Notes: a model not told the origin generated them from the letters alone. Positions 29,853 through 38,828 are shown, counted from the stretch's first letter. The stretch: DNA of 49,057 nucleotides from an uncultured Clostridia bacterium (GCA_944393295.1 CALXZR010000059.1:1-49057); one strand, 5' to 3'. Numbers and translations: made by a program.

Positions 29853-30015
29853 TAAATTTGCTAATATTAATAAAGATGTACCACTTATGAATATAAATGG
29901 TACATCTCTATATTTAGACGACATTTTGCTAATAATATTAACAATTTTATTGCTAGGTGAAGATTCTTGTGATATTACAATTCCAATTATTTTCTTACTA
30001 TTAATATTTTCTTAA
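29830..30015 (+). CDS. Small hydrophobic protein (61 aa), unknown function
   Basis: A 61-aa protein with a polar N-terminal half and two hydrophobic segments (DDILLIILTILLL and ITIPIIFLLLIF) separated by GEDSCD, so probably a small membrane protein. The ATG is preceded by AAGGGGGCG at about 10 bases and lies inside the end of the previous gene, consistent with coupled translation. It is the last gene of the three-gene plus-strand operon and ends 4 bp from the convergent minC stop; no terminator is visible between them. Confidence 0.6.
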   Translation: MRINQLIDKFANINKDVPLMNINGTSLYLDDILLIILTILLLGEDSCDITIPIIFLLLIFS

Positions 30016-30019
30016 ATGT

Positions 30020-30625
30020 CTATTCTATTACTATATTATTATCTTTTATTTTGCATATAGGGCATTTTTCTATTTTAGTTTCTATTTCTTTTACTAAATT
30101 TGCTATTCTAACTTGAGTAACATCTATTGAATTTGCGGATATTACTGCCATAGTATTACCATTAGCTCCCGCATGGGCTAAACCTCTTAATGCGCCAAGA
30201 ATTGCTATATTTCCTCCTGCTATAACTTCAGCACCTGCATTTACATCTCCAAAAATTACTAAGCTTCCAGAATATTCCTCTTTTTGTCCAGAACGAATAC
30301 AGTTTGTAATATATTTTGTTTCAGATATTTCAGTTTTTGTTTCAAATGTTTTTTTAATGGCATGCAATCCTAGTAAATCTGATACGTCATCAAATTTTAC
30401 TTCTACATCAATTTCATCATTAATAATTTTTTTTATCATTTCTATTTCTGTTTCCGTAAATAATTTTCCTGTTACTCTTATTGGAATTTTAGAAGATTGG
30501 TAAAAATCTCTAAGTTTAGGAATTTTAGTTTGCAATTCTTCTAATATTTCTTGAATTTCTGCAATTACATTTACATTTAAAACAATTTCTTCTGTAGTTT
30601 GGCTAATCTTAATATTATTTAACAT
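30020..30625 (-). CDS. minC: Septum site-determining protein MinC
   Basis: Inhibitor of FtsZ assembly that helps place the division septum. The 201-aa product has a short N-terminal domain and a C-terminal beta-helix with the MinC hallmark run GDVNAGAEVIAGGNIAILG followed by GLAHAGANGN. The ATG at 30625 is preferred over one at 30634 because AAAGGA then lies 8 bases upstream. It is the last gene of the mre operon, 17 bp after mrdA. The usual followers minD and minE are not here; the small-protein operon converges instead. If the organism has MinD it must be encoded elsewhere. Confidence 0.9.
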   Translation of the reverse strand: MLNNIKISQTTEEIVLNVNVIAEIQEILEELQTKIPKLRDFYQSSKIPIRVTGKLFTETEIEMIKKIINDEIDVEVKFDDVSDLLGLHAIKKTFETKTEISETKYITNCIRSGQKEEYSGSLVIFGDVNAGAEVIAGGNIAILGALRGLAHAGANGNTMAVISANSIDVTQVRIANLVKEIETKIEKCPICKIKDNNIVIE

Positions 30626-30642
30626 ATTGCACATCCTTTCTT

Positions 30643-32772
30643 TTATCTAAAACTTTCTGTTTCTAATCTTGCAGTCATATCTTCTTGTACGCTAGCAACA
30701 TTCATTCCAAAATATTCTAACATTATATCTCTTACTACTTCTGCTGTATAGTTTCCGTGTCCACCGTTTTCTACCATAACAACAATTGCTATTTCTGGAT
30801 CTTCAAAAGGTGCAAAACCAGTAAACCAAGCATTTACATATTTACCAGCTTCAGCTGAACCCGTTTTTCCTCCTATGCTAATTTCGAAATTTTTAAATAT
30901 AGAATATGCAGTACCTCCATCTTCAGCAACTGACCTCATACCTTCCAAAACAGCGTTTAGATTTTCTTCGCTTATTTCTATATCTTCTGTATCTGAGTCT
31001 TCTAAATTTAATTTGTTTTTAACAAATTCATCTATTTCAGATTTTGCAACTTGTGTACCATTTGATAAAACTATATTTTTTATAATGCTTAAGTCTATTT
31101 TGTTTCCGCCATTTGCTAACATTGAAATATATTTTGCCATTTGTATTGGAGTATAATTATTATAACTTTGTCCAATTGCGGAAATAATCGTATCTGCTGA
31201 AGACCAATTTCTGTTTTCATTTTCTTTAACTAATTCTTTAGCTGGAACTGTTCCACTAACCTCACTAGGCAATTCTACTCCCGTTTTAGATCCAAGTCCA
31301 AAATATCTAGCATATTTTGATAATAAGTCAATACCTAGTCTATTTCCAACTTCGTAAAAATAATAATTGCAAGATTTTTGTATAGCAGAAATTACATTTA
31401 CTCTTCCATGTCCATGTCCATAATCTGTAAATATCCAACATCTATATCCTTTTGTTGTACCTTCTACATAATATTGACCAACATCGTTTATATAGTCGTT
31501 TATTCCTATTTTTTGCTCTTGAAGACCTGCAATAGCTGTTATCATTTTAAATATAGAACCTGGTGCATAAGCATTTTGTATAGCTCTATTTCTAAGTGGA
31601 GTTGTAACAGAATTATTATATTCTTGCCATTGTTCATTTGATATTCCATCATAAAAATATGAAGGATTATAATCTGGATAACTTGCCATAGCTAGAATTT
31701 CGCCTGTTTTAACATTTGTTACTACCACGCAACCTCCATTTGCGTCATAGGTTTTTCCGAAACCTCCGCTTCTGATTTTTTCTATATTATTTTTTAAAGC
31801 ATTTTCTGCTACTGCTTGTAAGTTTGCATCTATTGTTAGTACTACATTAGCACCTCCAACTGCTTCTTGAGAAGTATACTCGCCTGTAATAGTTCCATCA
31901 ACGGACATATCTATCTGTTTAGTTCCATCTTCTCCTCTTAAATATTCTTCAAAAACTTTTTCTATACCAGTTTGTCCAACTTTATCATCAGCATCATATT
32001 TGTGTGTATCTCCTCTTTCTTCAAATTCTTTTTTATTGTTTTCTGTAATTCTACTAACATATCCTATAATATGTGATGCTAAAGTTCCTCTTTCATATTT
32101 TCTAATTGGCTCCTGCACAATACTTACACCCGTAAGTTCTGCTCCTCTTTCTTGAAGTTGTACAGCACTATTTCTACTTATTTCATCTGAAATTTGAATT
32201 GATTTTGTATTTGAATACCCTTGAGTCGTAATTGCATATCTTATAGCTAATATTTTTGATATTTCAGAAATATCATCTGAGTTTATCTCGTACTTATCTC
32301 TAAATAGATAAAAAGCTTCTTCTGCAGATGCTGTTTCCGGAATATCATATTCTTCCTTCCATTCTGCTAATTCCTCTTCAGACTCAAAATTATATTGAAA
32401 TGGATTTATACTAATTGGAAATGGATTTATATAAGAATCGCCATTTTGCTCTAATATTGTTGTCATTGTTAAAATAGAATGGTTTAATACATCATTTTCA
32501 ACATTTGTTTTATACATTTCTACAGAAAAACTAGAGTCTGTTGAAGCCAAAACTATACCTGTTCTATCTGTAATATTTCCTCTAGCTGCTTCAATTTTTC
32601 CCTCTCTTGATAATCTAGTATTAGATGTTTCTCTATATTCAGCTCCATTTACAATTTGTAAATTAAAAAGTTGCATTAATATTATAATACCAAAAACATA
32701 TATAATTGTTGTAACTACATTATATCTAAAATTAGATTTCTCTATTTCGCTTTTTTGTCTCAGATTCCTCAC
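30643..32772 (-). CDS. mrdA: Penicillin-binding protein 2, elongation transpeptidase
   Basis: Class B penicillin-binding protein that crosslinks peptidoglycan during side-wall growth with RodA and the Mre proteins. 709 aa: one N-terminal membrane anchor (about residues 19-42), a dimerisation domain, and a transpeptidase domain with the nucleophile Ser406 in GSIFK, the SxN motif SCN near 461 and the KTG motif (KTGSAEAG) at 636. The only start before the anchor is a GTG at 32772 with purine-rich AAGAG directly before it, so the exact start is uncertain. It lies 18 bp after mreD in the operon. Confidence 0.93.
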   Translation of the reverse strand: MRNLRQKSEIEKSNFRYNVVTTIIYVFGIIILMQLFNLQIVNGAEYRETSNTRLSREGKIEAARGNITDRTGIVLASTDSSFSVEMYKTNVENDVLNHSILTMTTILEQNGDSYINPFPISINPFQYNFESEEELAEWKEEYDIPETASAEEAFYLFRDKYEINSDDISEISKILAIRYAITTQGYSNTKSIQISDEISRNSAVQLQERGAELTGVSIVQEPIRKYERGTLASHIIGYVSRITENNKKEFEERGDTHKYDADDKVGQTGIEKVFEEYLRGEDGTKQIDMSVDGTITGEYTSQEAVGGANVVLTIDANLQAVAENALKNNIEKIRSGGFGKTYDANGGCVVVTNVKTGEILAMASYPDYNPSYFYDGISNEQWQEYNNSVTTPLRNRAIQNAYAPGSIFKMITAIAGLQEQKIGINDYINDVGQYYVEGTTKGYRCWIFTDYGHGHGRVNVISAIQKSCNYYFYEVGNRLGIDLLSKYARYFGLGSKTGVELPSEVSGTVPAKELVKENENRNWSSADTIISAIGQSYNNYTPIQMAKYISMLANGGNKIDLSIIKNIVLSNGTQVAKSEIDEFVKNKLNLEDSDTEDIEISEENLNAVLEGMRSVAEDGGTAYSIFKNFEISIGGKTGSAEAGKYVNAWFTGFAPFEDPEIAIVVMVENGGHGNYTAEVVRDIMLEYFGMNVASVQEDMTARLETESFR

Positions 32773-32790
32773 CTCTTATATCTATAATTA

Positions 32791-33324
32791 TTAAAAATAT
32801 CTTGTTAATACATTGTTTTTCTTAAAGATTCTATCTACACTATACCCTGCTTTTTGAATAATTGGATATAATATAATTGATAACAAAACATTATAAAGTA
32901 CTTCTATTGCTAATATTTTGAAAAAAGCAAGCCATTCTAATTCAAAATCTATTATAATAGAACTTAACAAATAATAACCTGCTTCAAAGATTATTGTAGA
33001 ACCAGCTACCATTAATATAATAGTAATTTTGTTTTCTTTTGAAAAGTTTTTATCAAAATATGAACCTAAATATCCTACTACACATAACATAACAGCTGAT
33101 ATACCTATACATTTTCCATAAATAAAGTCTAATATTAAACCACATATAGTTCCAAAAAAGACTCCATAAGCGGTATTTGCAAATAATCCAATAAATAATA
33201 TAAATATTACAAATAAATTCGGTAATATTCCATTTATTGTAAGAAAAGGAAATATATTTGCTTCTAAAAAATATATAATAAAGAATGTTATCAAAAATAA
33301 AATACCAATTCCTATTTTTTTCAT
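32791..33324 (-). CDS. mreD: Rod shape-determining protein MreD
   Basis: Integral membrane component of the elongation complex, 177 aa with about five to six hydrophobic segments, beginning GIGILFLITFFIIYFLEANIF and containing NLFVIFILFIGLF and the FGTICGLILDF segment typical of MreD. The ATG has AAAGGAG upstream. It lies between mreC (22 bp gap) and mrdA. Recognition rests on size, topology and operon position, since the family is weakly conserved. Confidence 0.9.
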   Translation of the reverse strand: MKKIGIGILFLITFFIIYFLEANIFPFLTINGILPNLFVIFILFIGLFANTAYGVFFGTICGLILDFIYGKCIGISAVMLCVVGYLGSYFDKNFSKENKITIILMVAGSTIIFEAGYYLLSSIIIDFELEWLAFFKILAIEVLYNVLLSIILYPIIQKAGYSVDRIFKKNNVLTRYF

Positions 33325-33346
33325 TTTCCTCTCCTTTTGCTTTTAA

Positions 33347-34165
33347 TTATTGATTTTTAACAACTAATACATTAGTAACCTTTGAAAAATCGACAGCAGG
33401 TTCTATTATTGCATATCTATCGATAATATTACTAGTTGTTATAATTTCTTTTATTGTTCCTATATGAATTCCTTGTGGGTAAATACCACCCAATCCTGAT
33501 GTAGATACATTATCTCCTTGAATTAGTTCTGCACCAGTTGGTATGTAACTTGCTCTTAATATCTGATTATTTTCAAGTGTTCCTTTGCAAATTATACTCT
33601 CATCTGTAGTTGTTATTTTAGCACTTACTGTACTTGCTGCATCTATAATAACTTGTACTTTTGCAGTTTTTTCAGTTACTGATATTACATGTCCTACTAA
33701 TCCTTTGTCTGCAATTACAGTCATATTTACATCTACTCCATCATTTGTTCCTACATTTATTACTAAGTTACTACTATAATTACTCACATCTTTATTTATA
33801 ACATAAGCTGGTATTGTTTGATATTCAGCGTATTTTTGTGTTAAATTCATATATTCTTGAAGTGTTGCATTATCAGCTTTTATAACTTCTAATTCTCTTA
33901 ATTGTGTTTCTAGTTCACTATTTGCCTTTCTTAATTCCTCATTTTCAGCTTCTAAAGCCTCCATATTAGCAAAATAAGAATCGTTTCCTTGTATCTTATT
34001 TTTTACATCTGTAAAAAATCTTTGAACTGGTGTTATTACACTATTTACAACACTTTCTATGTATGACAATTTATCTACTTGAACATTTGAAAGAAATATT
34101 AATAAAATTAAAATTACAATTGTAATAATTACTCCTAAAAATTCTGTTTGTTTATTTCTATTCAT
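33347..34165 (-). CDS. mreC: Rod shape-determining protein MreC
   Basis: Bitopic membrane protein linking cytoplasmic MreB to periplasm-side PBP2. 272 aa: an N-terminal membrane helix (VIITIVILILLIFLSNV), a coiled coil around residues 65-95 (MEALEAENEELRKANSELE), and a beta-barrel domain with NVGTNDGVDVNMTVIADKGLVGHV and GLGGIYPQGIHIG, both diagnostic for MreC. AGGA lies 6 bases before the ATG. A 59-bp gap separates it from mreB, with no terminator. Confidence 0.95.
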   Translation of the reverse strand: MNRNKQTEFLGVIITIVILILLIFLSNVQVDKLSYIESVVNSVITPVQRFFTDVKNKIQGNDSYFANMEALEAENEELRKANSELETQLRELEVIKADNATLQEYMNLTQKYAEYQTIPAYVINKDVSNYSSNLVINVGTNDGVDVNMTVIADKGLVGHVISVTEKTAKVQVIIDAASTVSAKITTTDESIICKGTLENNQILRASYIPTGAELIQGDNVSTSGLGGIYPQGIHIGTIKEIITTSNIIDRYAIIEPAVDFSKVTNVLVVKNQ

Positions 34166-34224
34166 TCTAATTCCTAGTATAAAACTATTTTATACTTTTT
34201 CCTTTCATTTTAATTAAGCTTATA

Positions 34225-35241
34225 TTATCCTAACACCTTTTTTAAATGATTTACATCTTCTACAATTTTTTGTGTTCCTTTTACAACACATTCTAATGGT
34301 TCTGTTGCTATATATACAGGTGTATCTGTTTTTTCTGATATTAACTTGTCTAAATTTTTTATTAGAGCTCCTCCACCAGCTACCATAATTCCTTTTACAG
34401 CTATATCAGAAAGTAATTCTGGTGGTGTTTGTTCTAAGCAGCTTTTTATAGTTTCTACGATTTTTAAAAGAGAATCATGTATTGCTAGTCCTACATCATT
34501 TGAATTTATCTCTTTTGTTATAGGTAAACCTGTTACAACATCTCTTCCTCTAATTTCCATGCTTTCTTCTGTTACTAAAGGTTTTGCACATCCTAGTTGT
34601 TTTTTTACATTTTCAGCAGTTACTTCACCTATTATTATATTTAAATTCTTTTTAGCATAATTAATTATATCTTCTGTTAATTCATCTCCTGCAACTTTTA
34701 AAGATTCACTTACTACTATACCACCTAATGAAATTACTGCAACTTCTGTTGTTCCACCTCCTATGTCTACTATAATATTTCCTGTAGGTTCTGAGGTATT
34801 TAATCCACTTCCAATCGCTGCAGCCATTGGTTCATCAACTAAATATACATTTCCTGCACCACTAGATAAAATTGCTTCCTCAACAGCTCTTCTTTCTACC
34901 TCTGTTATTCCAGAAGGTACACCAACAACTACTCTTGGTTTAAATATTTTATATTTTTTGCAAACTTTTGATACAATTGATTTTAACATTAATTTAGTAG
35001 CAGTAAAATCTGCAATTACTCCGTCTTTCATTGGTTTAATTGCTTCAATTTTTTCTGGTGTTCTTCCTAGCATAAGTTTAGCTTGATTTCCAAAAGCCAA
35101 AACTTCTTTTGTTTTTTTGTCTAAAGCAACTACTGAAGGCTCTCTGTATACAATTCCTTTCTTTTTTAAAGCCACTAATATGTTTGCTGTTCCTAAATCT
35201 ATTCCTATTTCTCTATTATCTAAATTGCTTAAAAAACTCAT
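34225..35241 (-). CDS. mreB: Rod shape-determining protein MreB (bacterial actin)
   Basis: Actin-like ATPase that directs side-wall synthesis along membrane-bound filaments. 338 aa with the phosphate-1 loop GIDLGTANILV, phosphate-2 motif NIIVDIGGGTTEVAVISLGG, and adenosine motif GIMVAGGGALIKNLD. The frame opens at an ATG at 35247, but AGGAG is directly next to it and 6 bases ahead of the ATG at 35241, which is preferred (start MSFLSNLDNREIG). It follows radC by 9 bp. Confidence 0.97.
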   Translation of the reverse strand: MSFLSNLDNREIGIDLGTANILVALKKKGIVYREPSVVALDKKTKEVLAFGNQAKLMLGRTPEKIEAIKPMKDGVIADFTATKLMLKSIVSKVCKKYKIFKPRVVVGVPSGITEVERRAVEEAILSSGAGNVYLVDEPMAAAIGSGLNTSEPTGNIIVDIGGGTTEVAVISLGGIVVSESLKVAGDELTEDIINYAKKNLNIIIGEVTAENVKKQLGCAKPLVTEESMEIRGRDVVTGLPITKEINSNDVGLAIHDSLLKIVETIKSCLEQTPPELLSDIAVKGIMVAGGGALIKNLDKLISEKTDTPVYIATEPLECVVKGTQKIVEDVNHLKKVLG

Positions 35242-35250
35242 TTTCATCTC

Positions 35251-35919
35251 CTAGCTTACTATACTAAAATAGTTTCCATCTCCAATAATAATATGATCCA
35301 AAAATTCAATTTTAAATAACATAGCACATTGTTTTAATCTTTCATTAATTTGTATATCTTGCACACTTGGAGTAGCATCTCCACTTGGGTGATTATGTAC
35401 TAAAATCATTTTTGGTGCTTCCATTTTTATTACTTCTGAAAAGATTTGCTTAGGATCTATTAAAACAGAATTCACACTTCCTGTAGCTATTGTTTTTATT
35501 TTTATTACATTATTCTTTGAGTTTAAAATAATTAATTTAACAATCTCTCTTTTTTCAAATTTCATTTCATCAACTAGATTAACCACATCTTTTGATGAAT
35601 TAATTTTTAATCTTTCTATTTGCAAGGGTTTATTAATTCTTTTAGCAATTTCTCCTATTGCTTTTAGTTTTATTGCTTTAACCCTTCCTATTCCTTTTAT
35701 TTTTCTTAGTTCCTCTAAACTAACCTCCTGCAGAAATCTAAGGCTTCCTATTGCTTGAAAATGATTTAGTAACATTTTTGCAACTTCAAGTGAATTAAAA
35801 CCTTTTGCACCAGTCCTTAGTACTATTGAAATTAGCTCTGCTTCACTTAAAGTTTCCGCTCCATAAAATTCTAATCTTTCGTATGGTTTTTCTATAAACG
35901 GCTCTTTTTTTGATTTCAA
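35251..35919 (-). CDS. radC: RadC-family JAB/MPN domain protein
   Basis: 222 aa. The N-terminal half has the helix-hairpin-helix-like segment LRKIKGIGRVKAIKLKAIGE. The C-terminal half is a JAMM metalloprotease-like domain with HNHPSGDATPS and a downstream Asp (LDHIIIGD), the zinc-binding set. Despite the name, a DNA-repair role is not established for the family. Translation starts at a TTG at 35919 with AAAGGA 6 bases ahead. Location directly before mreB is the usual one in Clostridia. Confidence 0.92.
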   Translation of the reverse strand: MKSKKEPFIEKPYERLEFYGAETLSEAELISIVLRTGAKGFNSLEVAKMLLNHFQAIGSLRFLQEVSLEELRKIKGIGRVKAIKLKAIGEIAKRINKPLQIERLKINSSKDVVNLVDEMKFEKREIVKLIILNSKNNVIKIKTIATGSVNSVLIDPKQIFSEVIKMEAPKMILVHNHPSGDATPSVQDIQINERLKQCAMLFKIEFLDHIIIGDGNYFSIVS

Positions 35920-35951
35920 TACAATTCCTTTCCGTCTATTTATGCCCTTGT

Positions 35952-36209
35952 TTATACTTTTCTATATACAAATATTGAAATTGCAATACCTATAATACTT
36001 GCTACATTTATTTTAAACATTAAACTAAAGCTTATTTTCATAACACTTAAATCTAAAGTAAATGGATCTGACATTCCAAATTCTTGTCCATAGCTAAGCC
36101 ACCATAGCCAATCTACCTTAGCTGCTAATTCTCCAAGTAATCCTCCTATTACAATTCCTGATAAAATAAAAATTAATAATATCCATATATTTTTATCTTT
36201 TGTTGCCAT
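35952..36209 (-). CDS. DUF4321 small membrane protein
   Basis: 85 aa with two membrane segments (IWILLIFILSGIVIGGLLGELAA and INVASIIGIAISIFVY) flanking a short exported or loop segment (GMSDPFTLDLSVMKISFSLMF). The motif order and the position immediately before radC-mreB match the DUF4321 family of Firmicutes. GGAGG lies 7 bases before the ATG. It is the first gene of the shape operon. Function is unknown; the conserved context suggests a link to elongation. Confidence 0.85.
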   Translation of the reverse strand: MATKDKNIWILLIFILSGIVIGGLLGELAAKVDWLWWLSYGQEFGMSDPFTLDLSVMKISFSLMFKINVASIIGIAISIFVYRKV

Positions 36210-36256
36210 ATTTTTTCCTCCATTTTTTCTTACGGAATTTTGATTTTGTCCTAATT

Positions 36257-36285
36257 ATTATATATTGATAAGGCGTTTTTTTCAA
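36257..36285 (-). promoter_or_regulatory. Promoter of the DUF4321-radC-mreBCD-mrdA-minC operon
   Basis: On the minus strand TTGAAA (36280-36285) and TATAAT (36257-36262) are 17 bp apart, about 50 bp upstream of the DUF4321 start. This is a near-consensus sigma-A promoter and the only one seen for the seven-gene operon. Confidence 0.75.
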
Positions 36286-36417
36286 GTAAATATATAAAGT
36301 TTTTAGAAACTTTTTTATTATTTTTTCATATATTTATTATATATACCAGTTTTTGACATTTACTTTCAAAACCAAAGTAGTATAATTAATATATATATTT
36401 CTTGGAGGTACCTTTCT

Positions 36418-37032
36418 TTGAAAATAGAAAAATTAAGTGAAAATAAAATAAGAATAATATTTGATTATAATGATTTAGAAGAAAATAATATTGACTTTCA
36501 TTCTTTTATGTCTAATTCTATTCAAAGTCAAACATTGTTTTTAAAAATACTAGATCTAGCAGAAAAAACTTTAAATTTTAAAACAGAAGAGTACAAACTA
36601 GAAGTTAATACAATTGCTTTAACTAATGGAAATTTTATTTTAATAATTACAAGATTGCAACCAGAAAATAAACCCAAGAAAAAAATTGTAGTACATACCA
36701 GAAGAAAGTCAAATTGCTTATCCCCAACATTTTCTATTTATCGTTTTAAAACATTTGATGAGTTTACAGGATTTTGTCAATTTTTATCACAAAACTCTAG
36801 TGAAAATTTATTAAAAGCTTTAGAAAATAGTAATTCTCTATATAGATATAATTTACAGTATTTTTTATCAATTTCAACAGATAAATTAAATATTAGTCAG
36901 AAAGAGTTTCTTTTTTCTTCTATTACAGAATTTGCAGACTTTGTAAATAACTCTCAAACTTTTCTTGCAAAATTAAAAGAAAATACAATTTGTTTTTTAG
37001 ATAAAAATGCTATAAATTTATGTATAAAGTAA
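36418..37032 (+). CDS. mecA: Adaptor protein MecA
   Basis: ClpC adaptor that delivers substrates to the ClpCP protease and controls competence and sporulation factors in Firmicutes. 204 aa. The N-terminal domain (KIRIIFDYNDLEENNIDFHSFMS, then LDLAEKTLNFKTEEYKLEV and GNFILIITRL) is the MecA substrate-binding module. A short basic linker (KPKKKIVVHTRRK) and the ClpC-binding C-terminal domain (IYRFKTFDEFTGFCQFL, ...ITEFADFVNN) follow. Translation starts at TTG 36418 with GGAGGT 8 bases ahead. Monocistronic, ending at a shared terminator. Confidence 0.92.
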   Translation: MKIEKLSENKIRIIFDYNDLEENNIDFHSFMSNSIQSQTLFLKILDLAEKTLNFKTEEYKLEVNTIALTNGNFILIITRLQPENKPKKKIVVHTRRKSNCLSPTFSIYRFKTFDEFTGFCQFLSQNSSENLLKALENSNSLYRYNLQYFLSISTDKLNISQKEFLFSSITEFADFVNNSQTFLAKLKENTICFLDKNAINLCIK

Positions 37033-37042
37033 AAAAAATGAA

Positions 37043-37068
37043 CCCTTAAATGTTAAAACATTTAAGGG
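37043..37068. terminator. Bidirectional terminator between mecA and the M23 peptidase
   Basis: A 12-bp perfect stem CCCTTAAATGTT / AACATTTAAGGG with a 2-nt loop lies between convergent genes; A-rich sequence precedes it and T-rich sequence follows, so it can serve both strands. Confidence 0.88.
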
Positions 37069-37074
37069 CTTATT

Positions 37075-38064
37075 TTATTTATACAAATAATTTTGCGGAT
37101 TTTTTGCTACACCATTTACTCTTATTTCTAAATGTAAGTGAGGACCTGTTGAATTTCCTGTTGAACCAACATAAGCTATTACTTGTCCTTGAGAAACATT
37201 TTCTCCTGCTGAAGCAACTAAGCTATTGCAATGTGCATAATATGTTTCTACACCGTTTCCATGATCTATTACTATCATATTTCCATATGAACCTTTTCTT
37301 CCAGAATAAATAACTGTACCTCCTGCTGCTGCTTTTATTGGAGTACCTCTTGATGCTGCTATGTCTAAACCTGTATGTACACTGCTTCTTATACTACTTC
37401 TAGCGCCAAAACGTGAAGAAATCGTACCATTAATAGGTTTTATTAAAGCTATTCCTAAAGCAGTATTACTATAGTCAACATTGGCAGATGTATTTATTTT
37501 ACTATTAGTAACTTTCTTTTGTACAACTTTTGGCTTTTCAACATATAATGAAGCAACTGCTGTTGAAGTATCCGTAAAAGTTTTTAGTTCTGTATTATAT
37601 TTTAAAGCATATGTTATTGAATCTTTGTTATTACTATCTTTTTCCTTTAATTCGTTTAATATTTTTTCAGCCTCTTCATAAGTTTGAACATAATATTTTT
37701 CTTCATTATTTTCTAAAATTGCATAATATTTATAATAAGGTACTCCTGAACTAATAACTTTTGAAAATATTTCATCACTATTAGTAGTAATTCCTTTTTT
37801 TAGTAAACATATTTTATATTCAGGTAAAGTTTCTATTTCAACAAAAGCAATAATATTATTGTCTCCTGATTTTATATAATCGTTTATTTTATTTTGTAAT
37901 TTTCCTTTGTCTTCTGTATAACCAATAAATTCTCCATTTAAAGTAACACTGTATGTAGGTTTATATACAAAAAATATTAAAAAACCAATAATTGCTAAAG
38001 CAATCATTATAATTACAGTTAACTTTGTCCATAATTTCAAATGAATGATTACCTTTTTAAACAC
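37075..38064 (-). CDS. Membrane-anchored M23-family peptidoglycan endopeptidase
   Basis: 329 aa. One N-terminal membrane segment (LTVIIMIALAIIGFLIFFV), then an extracellular region of about 170 residues without a recognised motif, and a C-terminal M23 (LytM/DD-endopeptidase) domain starting at GTISSRFGARS. Zinc ligands are the His and Asp of HTGLD and the final His of HLHLE; YAHCNSL is also typical. It should cut peptide crosslinks in the wall, either vegetatively or, like SpoIIQ-type proteins, during engulfment; the sequence does not decide between them. Start is a GTG at 38064 with AAAGGAG about 14 bases upstream, rather far. Confidence 0.9.
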   Translation of the reverse strand: MFKKVIIHLKLWTKLTVIIMIALAIIGFLIFFVYKPTYSVTLNGEFIGYTEDKGKLQNKINDYIKSGDNNIIAFVEIETLPEYKICLLKKGITTNSDEIFSKVISSGVPYYKYYAILENNEEKYYVQTYEEAEKILNELKEKDSNNKDSITYALKYNTELKTFTDTSTAVASLYVEKPKVVQKKVTNSKINTSANVDYSNTALGIALIKPINGTISSRFGARSSIRSSVHTGLDIAASRGTPIKAAAGGTVIYSGRKGSYGNMIVIDHGNGVETYYAHCNSLVASAGENVSQGQVIAYVGSTGNSTGPHLHLEIRVNGVAKNPQNYLYK

Positions 38065-38230
38065 TATTAAATTTACACTCCTTTAACTTTTTTCTTTTGC
38101 TTATTATATTCTATATATTTTTAAATTCAATATCAATTTGTAAAATTTGGATTTTTTTGTACTTTAATTTTAATTTTCTCGTTTTTTCTCAATTTTGTTA
38201 GTAAATTCTTAAAATTTTATTAATAAAGTA

Positions 38231-38276
38231 AAAAAACAGTAAAACAATATAAAATTTAATTGCTTTACTGTTTTTT
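38231..38276 (-). terminator. Terminator of the coat-protein pair
   Basis: An imperfect stem AAACAGTAAAACAAT (38234-38248) / ATTGCTTTACTGTTT (38259-38273) is followed by T's on the minus strand and lies immediately after the 81-aa coat gene. Confidence 0.75.
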
Positions 38277-38280
38277 TTGA

Positions 38281-38526
38281 TTATTCAGAAAATTCATTTC
38301 TTACTTTATTAATTTCATCTTTAGTAGCTTTTTCTTCTGGGATACAATAGCCTTTTGATTCTGCTAACTTTACCATTTCATATTGAAAACTCTCGTAAGT
38401 ATTTCGTAAATTTTGCAATAATTGTCTAAGTTCCATATTTTTACTTTCTACAATATAGCATTCATATTCTTTTAAAAAAGCACTACTATTTTGCAAAATA
38501 TCATTCACCATATCTTTTTCTTCCAT
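38281..38526 (-). CDS. CotF-like spore coat protein (81 aa)
   Basis: 81-aa, all-helical, ferritin-like half-bundle (FLKEYECYIVESKNMELRQLLQNLRNTYESFQYEMVKLAESKGYCIPEE) of the small CotF-related coat family. It is second in a two-gene unit, 9 bp after a related protein that would complete a four-helix bundle. AGGGGGAG precedes the ATG. Function inferred from family: structural coat component made late in sporulation. One Cys is in each of two conserved-looking positions. Confidence 0.7.
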   Translation of the reverse strand: MEEKDMVNDILQNSSAFLKEYECYIVESKNMELRQLLQNLRNTYESFQYEMVKLAESKGYCIPEEKATKDEINKVRNEFSE

Positions 38527-38535
38527 TTTCTCCCC

Positions 38536-38724
38536 CTACTTATTCAAAAATGATACTAACTTTGTTTTAGTATTTAAAGCATCTTGTGCTGCTTTATTAA
38601 ACACTTGCTTTATTTGTGGATCAACTGCATAGTCTGCATAATTACTTAATTTTTTAAAAGCTGTATCCTCCATACATATTAAATGCCTTAAATTTCGCAA
38701 CTCTATTTGAGTTAAATTTGCCAT
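38536..38724 (-). CDS. CotF-like spore coat protein (62 aa)
   Basis: 62 aa, beginning MANLTQIELRNLRHLICMED, with the typical two-helix pattern (T-x-x-EL-x-x-L ... E ... KL-x-x-YA ... DP-x-x-K) of small CotF-related spore proteins found in pairs in clostridia. AGAGG lies about 10 bases ahead of the ATG. It is co-transcribed with the 81-aa protein downstream. Role as coat component is by family resemblance. Confidence 0.7.
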   Translation of the reverse strand: MANLTQIELRNLRHLICMEDTAFKKLSNYADYAVDPQIKQVFNKAAQDALNTKTKLVSFLNK

Positions 38725-38789
38725 TTTTTTAATCCTCTCTTTATATGTTATTTTTAACTATTATTTGTTTTTTTCTTTATATTTATGCA

Positions 38790-38826
38790 AAAAAATCTTA
38801 GTAATTTTAAATTACTAAGATTTTTT
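38790..38826 (-). terminator. Terminator of the cpsB-kinase operon
   Basis: A perfect 16-bp stem, AAAAAATCTTAGTAAT and its complement around a TTTAA loop, with a T run on the minus strand, directly after the kinase stop codon. Confidence 0.88.
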
Positions 38827-38828
38827 AT

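Noticed and set aside
36353..36386. TTGACA and TATAAT upstream of mecA as a sigma-A promoter
   Set aside because: The boxes are 22 bp apart, too far for a standard promoter; the TATAAT may still be a -10 with another -35, and Spo0A-type wide spacing is speculation.
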